Shown: positions 1 to 7,431 of the stretch, in pieces
Position numbering within the stretch: the first letter of the stretch is position 1
Layout of the letters: each line of letters opens with the position of its first letter
Origin: Aquimarina pacifica
GTDB taxonomy: Bacteria; Bacteroidota; Bacteroidia; Flavobacteriales; Flavobacteriaceae
NCBI RefSeq assembly: GCF_000520955.1
Contig: NZ_JACC01000042.1
Location: 32,001-64,267, forward strand
Length of the DNA stretch: 32,267 nt
Direction: 5' to 3'
Notes under the pieces: model-generated
What the model saw: only the letters and a program-made list of their open reading frames with translations
The model's database searches: none
What the model was told of the DNA's origin: nothing
Program-made: the position numbers and the translations under genes

Positions 1-2
1 AA

Positions 3-566
3 GCATCCAAAGAAAAGAATATTCCTATACAAATACTTAGGCCTAGTGTATTAGGAGGAAATATTATAGATACACCTACTTATTTTATTTCTAAATATAT
101 GGTATTCTATCTTTTTGCTAAATTCTTCTATCGAAGTGCGTCTGATGATTCTATACGAATAGCAGTCAATGCAGAAGCTGGGCTTAATATTATCCCTACA
201 GATTATGCCGCTAAAGTAATTGTTAAGGTTTTTGAGTCTGATATAGAGCAACTTAATATTGTACATTCTAAAGGTACAAATCTTCTTAGTGGGATGTCAA
301 AAATTATGGAAACCGTGGGCTTCAATAATTTTAGTGTTGCCAAAGAAGCTGTAGATAGTACGGCAGGATATGGCAGTCTGCTCGAAAAATTCTATTATGA
401 AACTATTGGCGTTCATTTGGCTCCATACTTGACATCAAAACCTTACGAATGGGACACTACACTTCTAGAAAGTATTCTTCCGATTCCAGAATATGACCTA
501 GAGGAATATTTAGTAAGTACAATCAAGTTTGCAAAAACAAAAGAATTTAGAAACGAAAAATGGTAA
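3..566 (+). CDS. Extended short-chain dehydrogenase/reductase, C-terminal part (5' end outside window)
   Basis: The frame is open from the first complete codon (position 3) to the TAA at 564-566, so 187 residues are visible and the N-terminal Rossmann nucleotide-binding half lies outside the window. An ATG at 99 exists but is internal, because in-frame coding sequence continues upstream of it (RPSVLGG followed by a PTYF segment). The RPSxxxG motif, the central hydrophobic/aromatic stretch and the IIPTDYAAKVIVK segment resemble the C-terminal half of extended SDRs of the NAD-dependent epimerase or fatty-acyl-reductase (male-sterility) type, where this part forms the substrate pocket. The substrate cannot be read. 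The stop lies 5 bp from the stop of the convergent TonB-receptor gene, with no hairpin between them. Confidence 0.62.
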   Translation, partial: ASKEKNIPIQILRPSVLGGNIIDTPTYFISKYMVFYLFAKFFYRSASDDSIRIAVNAEAGLNIIPTDYAAKVIVKVFESDIEQLNIVHSKGTNLLSGMSKIMETVGFNNFSVAKEAVDSTAGYGSLLEKFYYETIGVHLAPYLTSKPYEWDTTLLESILPIPEYDLEEYLVSTIKFAKTKEFRNEKW

Positions 567-571
567 TGCAT

Positions 572-2848
572 TTATAAACGATACGTAATATTTGCACCAC
601 CATAGATATTAATAGGTACTCCTGGATAAAAATACCTGGGAGCATTCCCTCCAAAACTAGGAGCGTTAATCTGTAATTGAGACGCGTATTTTGTGTCTAG
701 AATATTATTGACCCCAAGAAAGAAATCATATCTTATATGTTTTCCTATACTATTTTTATACCCAATTTTGCCATGTAATAATTCATAGCTTTTACTATAT
801 ACAGTATTAGCATCATCAGCAGGCATTTCTCCTACCGCTGTAAAATTAAGGTGACCATAGATGCTTTTCTGACTGCTAAAATCAATCCCTATATTGGTTA
901 CCTGTGCAGGAACTCCTGTAAGGTCGTTACCAGAAAAATTAGAGTCAAGATCTACAAAATTATCAAATGTATAGTCATAAATAGATGTATTAAAAAATAA
1001 ATTTAAAGATGCCAGATTTGATTTTAGTATCTGGTAAGTAGTTTCAAACTCAATACCATTATGGATTGTTTTTCCGGCGTTGATAGCAAAGAAATTATCA
1101 TCAATAGTTCTTCGGGATACCAAGAGGTCTTTTACTCTAAGTGTGTATATTGATAAAGAACCATATAATTTATTATTCAATAAGTTGTATCGGGTGCCTA
1201 TTTCAAAATTCCATCCGATTTCTGGTTTGATAGCAGGATTAAAAACACCTTCTGGTAATAAGGTTTCTGATGCAGTAGGAGTAGAGAAACCATGACTTAT
1301 ATTTGCAAAGAGCGAATATTGTTTATTAATAGTGTAATTAGCGCCTATTTTTGGCGAAAGAATAGGAGAGAAATCAAATTGTCCAGAACTATCATTACCA
1401 TCAAAAAGAAACATATCAGTTATGTCAAAAAAAGTTTGATTTAGATGCATTCCGGCATTTATTTTTAGCTTTTTATTGAGCATCAGATTTCCTTCGGCAA
1501 ATAGATTGTAATAATATCGTTTTTCGGCAATATCAGAAAGTTGATCTCCTGCAACGCTACCTGTTCCATCAGGAAAATTTTGATATAAGTTTTCGTATGT
1601 TCGACTTGTATAATGATCAAAAAAGAGCATGCCACCAGCGGTCCATTTAATTTCTTTTTTGGCAAGTATATGAGTCCCCAAAATTCTACTGCGTATCCCT
1701 ATGCTATTTGTGTTTTCATTGAGAATATTAAAAGGTCTTGGTTCTTTATTATTTCTATACGATGTAAATATACTGGTATGATGTTGTAGTTTTTTTGAAT
1801 AGGTGTGTTTGTGTGTAATCCCTAAAATACCATAATTAACATGCTCATGGCCTTGCGCTTGCCCCCATGTAAATGCTGCCTGTCTAGGATTTGTATCGAA
1901 ATCTTCTTGGTTTAACGAGCTAGGAATTCCTGCATTGAGGTGCACATAACTCCCGATCATCGAAAGCTCATCTTTTGCTCCCAGATCTACTTGAGAAGTA
2001 ATGGTTAGTGTATTTCTATCGTATTGATTGTTATTTCTATACCCTTCACTATGCGTATTACTGTAAACGGTAGCAATGTTTAGTTTTTTGCCAGCAAATG
2101 AAGCTTTGATTAGATTTTTTTGTAATCCATAACTACCCAATGTACTATAGAGCTCACCTTGTGTGGTTTTTGCATAGTTGGGTTCAAAAAGGATGGTACC
2201 GCCTAGACCCACACCATAACTGCTTGCAGATGGGCCTTTATGTATTTCTATTTGTGATAATGCCCCAAGTTCGAGATCTTCGATAACAGATTCTCCGTTG
2301 CCATCGGTTAGTGGGATATCTCCAAAATATGCTCCTATGTTTGCAGTACCAAATAGATTTCGAGCACCAATCCCACGAATAGAGATTTTATTGGTATTTA
2401 GAGTTCCGTTTTGCATAAAAACACCAGGAACTTGATTTAATAGTGTCTGTAGTTCTACGGTATTTCCTTTTGCAATATCATTTGCAGTAATTAGAGAAAC
2501 AGCATCTGTTGTATTTTTTTGATATTCTGGGATCGAAAATTGATTAATCAGTATGCTATCCAGTACTGTTGTAACCGGAAACAAAAAGATGTTAAGATCA
2601 TTTTCTGTAGTAATTTTAATACGCTTATCAACATATCCGATCTTAGAAACTTCGATAATCCCATTAGTAAGGATAGAAAATGTACCATCGGTACTGGTAT
2701 ATGTTACGGTATTAGAATCAATATTTTTTATACTCACATTCTCTAAAGGAGTATTAGTATGCACATTTCTTACAATTCCTTTGATGTTAAACTGCGCACT
2801 CAAAGAAAAATTGATGATACATAGGAGGAAAAGGAGTTTGTTTTTCAA
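572..2848 (-). CDS. TonB-dependent outer-membrane receptor (TTG start)
   Basis: 758 residues, a usual length for a siderophore- or vitamin-type TonB-dependent receptor. Residues 1-18 form a signal peptide (MKNKLLFLLCIINFSLSAQ). Residues about 20-95 are the carboxypeptidase-regulatory-like beta domain typical of Bacteroidota receptors. Residues about 105-215 are the plug, with the LNQVPGVF, IRGIGARN and IEIHKGPSASSYG segments. The rest is a beta-barrel with alternating aromatic strands, ending in ITYRL. The start codon is TTG at 2846-2848: an in-frame TGA lies 9 bp upstream of it, no ATG follows within the signal peptide, and TTG alone gives a complete export signal. The ligand is unknown; short barrels of this kind often take iron complexes, but no substrate-defining neighbour is present. 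It lies downstream of the SDR gene on the same strand, 156 bp away, and probably has its own promoter. Confidence 0.9.
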   Translation of the reverse strand: MKNKLLFLLCIINFSLSAQFNIKGIVRNVHTNTPLENVSIKNIDSNTVTYTSTDGTFSILTNGIIEVSKIGYVDKRIKITTENDLNIFLFPVTTVLDSILINQFSIPEYQKNTTDAVSLITANDIAKGNTVELQTLLNQVPGVFMQNGTLNTNKISIRGIGARNLFGTANIGAYFGDIPLTDGNGESVIEDLELGALSQIEIHKGPSASSYGVGLGGTILFEPNYAKTTQGELYSTLGSYGLQKNLIKASFAGKKLNIATVYSNTHSEGYRNNNQYDRNTLTITSQVDLGAKDELSMIGSYVHLNAGIPSSLNQEDFDTNPRQAAFTWGQAQGHEHVNYGILGITHKHTYSKKLQHHTSIFTSYRNNKEPRPFNILNENTNSIGIRSRILGTHILAKKEIKWTAGGMLFFDHYTSRTYENLYQNFPDGTGSVAGDQLSDIAEKRYYYNLFAEGNLMLNKKLKINAGMHLNQTFFDITDMFLFDGNDSSGQFDFSPILSPKIGANYTINKQYSLFANISHGFSTPTASETLLPEGVFNPAIKPEIGWNFEIGTRYNLLNNKLYGSLSIYTLRVKDLLVSRRTIDDNFFAINAGKTIHNGIEFETTYQILKSNLASLNLFFNTSIYDYTFDNFVDLDSNFSGNDLTGVPAQVTNIGIDFSSQKSIYGHLNFTAVGEMPADDANTVYSKSYELLHGKIGYKNSIGKHIRYDFFLGVNNILDTKYASQLQINAPSFGGNAPRYFYPGVPINIYGGANITYRL

Positions 2849-3004
2849 TTTTTTTGATCAAATATCGCAAACTGTATGTAAAAGTGTTTAAAAATCATGA
2901 TTATTTTAATCAAATATTATGAGATTTATTTCCTTACTTTATATTTTATCAGTGATGTTTTATAGATTTGAAAGAAAGACTTGTTTTTGTGGTAGTATGT
3001 TTTT

Positions 3005-3721
3005 TTATATTTTCTCTAAAACCCAACTCGGAGCAATTTTCATACCCCAAGCAATTACCCTCCATCGTTTAGTTATGTAAACTTTTCTTTTCTTTTTTAA
3101 AATTGCTGAATAGATTTGATGCGAAGCTTTTTTTACCGAAGCTACCCAAAATAATCCCTCTCCTTTTGCCATGGGTGTGTCGATAAAACCGGGTTGTACA
3201 TCAGTAATTGTTATAGCTAATTTTTCATTTTTGGCAATACATCTTAATGCTTCAAGATAATTTGCTTGAAATGCTTTTGATGCACTATAAGAAGGAGCAT
3301 GCCGATTACCTCTTAAAGATGCAATAGATGAAATTCCTACCAGGTGCCCGTGTCCTTGTTTTTTGAACTTTGAAAATATAAACTCATACACTTTGGCGAT
3401 TCCATTTACATTGGTTTCTATTAGTTTATTTTCAATTTCCCAATTCAATTCTTGATTCAATTCAGAAACTCCAGAAGAAACAATTACTAAATCAACCACT
3501 TTTAATTTACTAAAAAGTGACTCCATCTTTTCGTCTGAATTATTTATTTCTGTTATATCATGTTTTTGAATTAAGATATTGTTTTTAGCATTTTCCTTTA
3601 TTTCATTCAGTAATTCTATTCTGCGTCCGGTTATTGCAACCGTCCAATCATGTTCAATAAGCAATTCAGCTAGCCCTCTTCCAATTCCTGAGGTTCCACC
3701 GATAATAATGGCTTTTTTCAT
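3005..3721 (-). CDS. Classical short-chain dehydrogenase/reductase (SDR)
   Basis: 238 residues with an ATG start. The cofactor-binding GGTSGIG motif is at residues 8-14, followed by an acidic/basic pattern (TGRR at 31-34) that favours NADP(H). Ser131/Ser132, Tyr145 and Lys149 (YSASK) give the catalytic set. The usual NNAG structural motif reads VSSG (81-84), and NVNG (104-107) supplies the conserved Asn. This is a soluble cytoplasmic oxidoreductase acting on a carbonyl or hydroxyl substrate that cannot be named from sequence. The C-terminal region (KRWRVIAWGMKIAPSWVLEK) is hydrophobic, and similar tails occur in SDRs of lipid or sterol-like metabolism. It stands alone on the minus strand between two unrelated genes. 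Confidence 0.85.
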   Translation of the reverse strand: MKKAIIIGGTSGIGRGLAELLIEHDWTVAITGRRIELLNEIKENAKNNILIQKHDITEINNSDEKMESLFSKLKVVDLVIVSSGVSELNQELNWEIENKLIETNVNGIAKVYEFIFSKFKKQGHGHLVGISSIASLRGNRHAPSYSASKAFQANYLEALRCIAKNEKLAITITDVQPGFIDTPMAKGEGLFWVASVKKASHQIYSAILKKKRKVYITKRWRVIAWGMKIAPSWVLEKI

Positions 3722-3864
3722 TTCATTTTTTAATTATAAACCAGTTTTTTCTAATGTATTATAGCGTTTTACAGCCTTCCTAAAAGTAACGATAGTTTGT
3801 CTAGAAACTGCATACGGAGAATATTATATTTAGAAACCTATTCATTTCAGAATTCTCATTTCTC

Positions 3865-4005
3865 CTACCATTTTAATTCATCTATTTTTTCAAAATGGGG
3901 ATATGCTAGTTCAATTACAATTCCATCATTTTTTAAAGACTCTTTCATAATCATACATGATCAGATATAATGCGGTAAGATACATCCTTGAGTTTCAATA
4001 AAAAT
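3865..4005 (-). pseudogene. Possible relic of a small protein gene
   Basis: On the minus strand an ATG at 3954 opens a 29-codon frame ending in TAG at 3865-3867. It reads MIMKESLKNDGIVIELAYP then HFEKIDELKW, which has protein-like composition. The same frame continues upstream to about 4005, interrupted only by one TGA (segment IETQGCILPHYI, stop, SCMIMKES). This could be the end of a decayed gene or a very short real peptide. I do not recognise the family. Confidence 0.22.
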
Positions 4006-4015
4006 TTTATTATTT

Positions 4016-4681
4016 TTATTTTTGTCGATATCCTATTATTTCCATTGGTCCGATTGGAATTGCGTAAAGTTTCAACAATTCAGTCGAAACTTCTTTAATT
4101 GGTATAGAAACATGTCTTTTTCCATTATAATACATAGAAACGAAAAAAGTCGAGCCAATTTTTTCAATCACTTTCTTTTCACCTTCTTTTTTCTTTAAAA
4201 GCTTTAATGTTTCTTTATCCCAAAGCTCTTTATTAAATTCAAATTCTACTTCTAGTCCGTTGTCATTTACCATGAATGTCAGATTTTCAATTTCTTCTTT
4301 TTCTAGTGCAGTAATTGTTGGTTCAAGCCTATAAAAGTCACATTCAAAAACAGTCTCCTTATTATTTGACTTTCCTATGATAAACCATTTAATATGATTT
4401 TTATTAATAATCTCGTATTCAGAGGTTTTTTCATTATTAGAGTTCAATAAATTTCCATTATCCATTTTCAGTACTGAAGCTTTTTCTTCGAGTGAAAAAT
4501 CCATATAAACATAAATATTGTCGTTATTGATTTCTAGAAGTTGAAAACCAGGATACCCCTTTTTCCCATTGCCTGAATCAATATCTTTCAGAATCCATTT
4601 CCCATTCAGATTTTGTCCAATCAATGAATTAGAAATCATTATTAATATTATAAAGGTTTTTATGTTTCTTATAAGTGTCAC
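4016..4681 (-). CDS. Secreted protein of unknown function, lipocalin-like N-terminus
   Basis: 221 residues. The proposed start is GTG at 4679-4681: an in-frame TAA lies one codon upstream, and the only nearby ATG (codon 15) would remove most of the export signal, so GTG gives the complete signal peptide (about residues 1-22, ending SNSLIGQ). The mature part begins NLNGKWILKDID, a GxW pattern like that of small lipocalin-like proteins of Bacteroidota, followed by short alternating beta segments and a charged Glu/Lys region at about 165-185. No catalytic motif is visible. It lies 60 bp downstream of the LytTR regulator gene on the same strand and could be read through from that operon. The family assignment is weak; the gene itself is likely real. 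Confidence 0.6.
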   Translation of the reverse strand: MTLIRNIKTFIILIMISNSLIGQNLNGKWILKDIDSGNGKKGYPGFQLLEINNDNIYVYMDFSLEEKASVLKMDNGNLLNSNNEKTSEYEIINKNHIKWFIIGKSNNKETVFECDFYRLEPTITALEKEEIENLTFMVNDNGLEVEFEFNKELWDKETLKLLKKKEGEKKVIEKIGSTFFVSMYYNGKRHVSIPIKEVSTELLKLYAIPIGPMEIIGYRQK

Positions 4682-4741
4682 AATTATAATGTATCATATG
4701 AATAAAGGAGCAAGGTGCGATATATAATTATAGATTTTACA

Positions 4742-5491
4742 TTAAATGGATAGCCATTTTTTAAACTGTCCTATTTTTTCGATCGGTACACTGATATGAT
4801 CGTCTTCGGCAGTGGGTTCTAAATGAAGTATAATTTTTGATTTTGAAGAATAATACATTTTTTTAATAGAAGAAATATGAACTATATATTTTCTGTTTAC
4901 TCTATAAAAATCTACCGGATTTAATAGTTCTTCAAGCTTTTTGAGAGAATAATCTATAGGAACATTTTTATCATTTTTGAGTTTAATGAACGTTACCTTG
5001 TCATCAGAATAAAAATAAGCAACCTCATCAATTTCAATACTTATTAATGAATTATTTAGTTTTATTAAAAACCGTTTCTTAAACGTGCCACCGTTGTCAA
5101 GAAATATATCTTTATAATTTGGTGTTTTTTCATGATCCCAACTTTTTAACTTTTGAATACTTCGTTCTAGGGTTTCTTTAGAAATTGGTTTTAATAAATA
5201 ATCGATACTATTGAGCTCAAAAGCTTTGATTGCATACTCAGAATATGCGGTAGTAAATATGATTTTTGATTTTATATCAGGAACTTGATTAAAAATTTCG
5301 AACGAATTATTATCAGATAGGTTAATATCTAAAAAGATTAAATCAGGTTGATTATTAGATAGATATACTACAGAATCTTTGACAGACGAAATGATTTTTT
5401 GAATCTGAATAGAGCCGTCTATATCCTGAATCATCTTCTGCAACTTTATAGCAGCGATATCTTCATCTTCAATTATTATTGCTTTAATCAT
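4742..5491 (-). CDS. LytTR-family two-component response regulator
   Basis: 249 residues. The receiver domain occupies residues 1-120, with acidic residues Glu8/Asp9, phospho-acceptor Asp55 (IFLDINLSD), Thr80 and Lys101 (LLKPIS). The LytTR DNA-binding domain occupies about 140-249 (FLIKLNNSLISIEIDEVAYFYSD region, then the VNRKYIVH segment). Such regulators bind paired direct repeats through a beta-fold instead of a helix-turn-helix. The ATG overlaps the TGA of the upstream kinase gene by 4 bp (5488-5491), so the two are translationally coupled and form a cognate pair. As the last gene of the receptor-lipoprotein-kinase-regulator operon, it probably controls that operon or a related surface system. 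That target is inferred. Confidence 0.93.
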   Translation of the reverse strand: MIKAIIIEDEDIAAIKLQKMIQDIDGSIQIQKIISSVKDSVVYLSNNQPDLIFLDINLSDNNSFEIFNQVPDIKSKIIFTTAYSEYAIKAFELNSIDYLLKPISKETLERSIQKLKSWDHEKTPNYKDIFLDNGGTFKKRFLIKLNNSLISIEIDEVAYFYSDDKVTFIKLKNDKNVPIDYSLKKLEELLNPVDFYRVNRKYIVHISSIKKMYYSSKSKIILHLEPTAEDDHISVPIEKIGQFKKWLSI

Positions 5492-6534
5492 ATATCTGGT
5501 GTTATTAGAGGAATACGAGCAATATACTTTTCGTTTTCTATATTAAATGTAGGGCTTTTGGTATGAATTAATTCATATTGATTTTTTAAGTTTTTTAATC
5601 CAATACCTAAGGATGAGTTTTTGTCAACAGGAGATTTTCTTGGTTGAAAATTATTTTCTACGATAATACTATCCTCTTCTGTCGTAACATTGATGACTAA
5701 TGGGTTCGATTTTTCTACGATATTATGTTTTATAGCATTCTCGACTAACAGTTCTAATGTCATCGGGGGGATCAGATATTTCATTTTTGGGGCATCTATT
5801 TGATAATTTATCGTAATGCTTTCGCGGAAACGGATACGTTGCAATGCCATATATGATTTTATAAAGTTTACTTCTTTTTTGACAGGTACAACAAGTTCCT
5901 CACTATAATCTAAATTATACCTGTATACATTAGATAATTCTTGCAAAAAAGCATCGGCCTTATGCGTATCAATATGTATTAAAGCGGATAAACTATTAAA
6001 ACTATTAAACAAAAAATGAGGGTTCAACTGCTTTTTGAGTGAAAGATATTGTGAAATGATCTTTTCACTTTTATGTTTCGAAAGCTGAATTTCCATTTTA
6101 TGTCTGTTTTCAATAATCGAAAGATAATTTTCAAAAAAATAAACAAAGAGTGTAATCAGTAAAACGCTTAATGAAATAACTAGAAACAGTACGCCTTCAG
6201 AAAACGTAGAATCGTCTTCACCATCATCAAAAAAGAATTTTATTACTGCTCTGAATAGCACACTCATTACGATTGTTTTAATAAGAATAATTATGGCTCC
6301 TGCGATTTTATTAGAAGGATCTATTTTTTTATTATTAATGATTAGTTTATTGTTCATTAGGAATCCTCGGGTTATATAAATAATCCAAATGAATAAAAAC
6401 GTGAGGGGAAAAATAATAATAGACTCTTGTAATGCTTCTTGCAGTGAGTTATGCTCTAACTCATATATAAAGTTAAAAACAACAATAAGTAGAACAAATA
6501 TGCCATAGATGTATAGTCTTCCGCTTTTTAGCAT
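5488..6534 (-). CDS. LytS/YehU-type sensor histidine kinase
   Basis: 348 residues. Four membrane segments lie at about 7-26, 39-58, 77-99 and 114-138, with no sizeable periplasmic domain, so the signal is probably sensed within or next to the membrane. The HisKinase domain carries the signature QLNPHFLFNSFNSLSAL with His173 as the likely phosphorylation site. The N-box is LLVENAIKHN (Asn266) and the glycine box is SLGIGLKNL (308-316), both parts of the GHKL ATPase fold. It follows the DUF4249 gene by 14 bp and overlaps the LytTR regulator by 4 bp. The kinase class and partner are clear; the stimulus is unknown. Confidence 0.93.
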   Translation of the reverse strand: MLKSGRLYIYGIFVLLIVVFNFIYELEHNSLQEALQESIIIFPLTFLFIWIIYITRGFLMNNKLIINNKKIDPSNKIAGAIIILIKTIVMSVLFRAVIKFFFDDGEDDSTFSEGVLFLVISLSVLLITLFVYFFENYLSIIENRHKMEIQLSKHKSEKIISQYLSLKKQLNPHFLFNSFNSLSALIHIDTHKADAFLQELSNVYRYNLDYSEELVVPVKKEVNFIKSYMALQRIRFRESITINYQIDAPKMKYLIPPMTLELLVENAIKHNIVEKSNPLVINVTTEEDSIIVENNFQPRKSPVDKNSSLGIGLKNLKNQYELIHTKSPTFNIENEKYIARIPLITPDI

Positions 6535-6548
6535 CTTTTAATGTTTTT

Positions 6549-7406
6549 TTACTCTGTTATTTCGATTGTAGCTTCTGCAACATCGACTGCATAGAAGTGC
6601 CCTAATATTCTATTACCTGGGGTATCTATATTCAATACATTACTTCTTATAGATGCAGGTGGCGGATTTCCGATAAAAGAAAGTCCCTGATTTCCTGTTT
6701 GAACAAATAATTCTACTAAGAAGTCATAATACTCTTCAGTAAGAGATAATTGTTCTATTTTGGCAATGTCTCCGATTTCAAAAACAACTTCCTCATTGGG
6801 TTTTACTCCGATTCTCTGTTGTCCGTCAAAAAACTGGTCACTTTCTACCAAAGTTAAACTATTGCCAGGGTCCGCAACAATAAAAATCTCACCATTTTTA
6901 TAAACTCTATAATAGTAATAATTTTCGACACCGACAGGGTCAGTTGCATCGAATTTAACAAAATACCCTTCGTCTGTAAATAGGGTTTCTTCTTCGAATT
7001 CAGAATACACATTATCAAAACCTCCTACTTCGGTTAATAGACTGCTTCCTACATAAGTCTCATTATTCCAGTTTATTGTAATAGTGTACTCAGTATCTAG
7101 AGTTGCAGGAATATCAGCATTTGTATAGACTCCATTTTGGGTATGCGTAAAACTAAAATCGGTGACCCCGTCACTTATACTAACTTGTGCATCTGTTACA
7201 GGTGTTGGGACATCATCGTCTAAAAAACCTATTGTCGATGTAAGTTCAATTTTTTGTTCGGCCAATGGTGTACTTGCATTTCTTTCGATACCTCCGTTTA
7301 TAATTAATCTTGGCGCAGATCCGTTTAGTGTAATATCATCGGTGACTACTGTTTCGCAGCTTACTAATAATAAAAGTATGATAATACTTGAAAATATATT
7401 TTTCAT
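6549..7406 (-). CDS. DUF4249-type outer-membrane lipoprotein
   Basis: 285 residues from the ATG at 7404-7406. An upstream in-frame ATG at 7457 would add 17 residues before the signal, overlap the end of the receptor gene, and spoil the lipoprotein signal. The chosen start gives MKNIFSSIIILLLLVSC, a lipobox with lipidated Cys17. The mature protein is beta-rich with Ig-like character (LNGSAPRLIINGGIER, then YTITINWNNETYVGSS), matching the DUF4249 proteins regularly found beside TonB-dependent receptors in Bacteroidota. By analogy with SusC/SusD pairs it may be the surface lid or accessory of the receptor encoded 25 bp upstream; this role is inferred. The following gene is a kinase. Confidence 0.8.
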   Translation of the reverse strand: MKNIFSSIIILLLLVSCETVVTDDITLNGSAPRLIINGGIERNASTPLAEQKIELTSTIGFLDDDVPTPVTDAQVSISDGVTDFSFTHTQNGVYTNADIPATLDTEYTITINWNNETYVGSSLLTEVGGFDNVYSEFEEETLFTDEGYFVKFDATDPVGVENYYYYRVYKNGEIFIVADPGNSLTLVESDQFFDGQQRIGVKPNEEVVFEIGDIAKIEQLSLTEEYYDFLVELFVQTGNQGLSFIGNPPPASIRSNVLNIDTPGNRILGHFYAVDVAEATIEITE

Positions 7407-7431
7407 GATTTTATGGTATTTAAGTTTTTTA

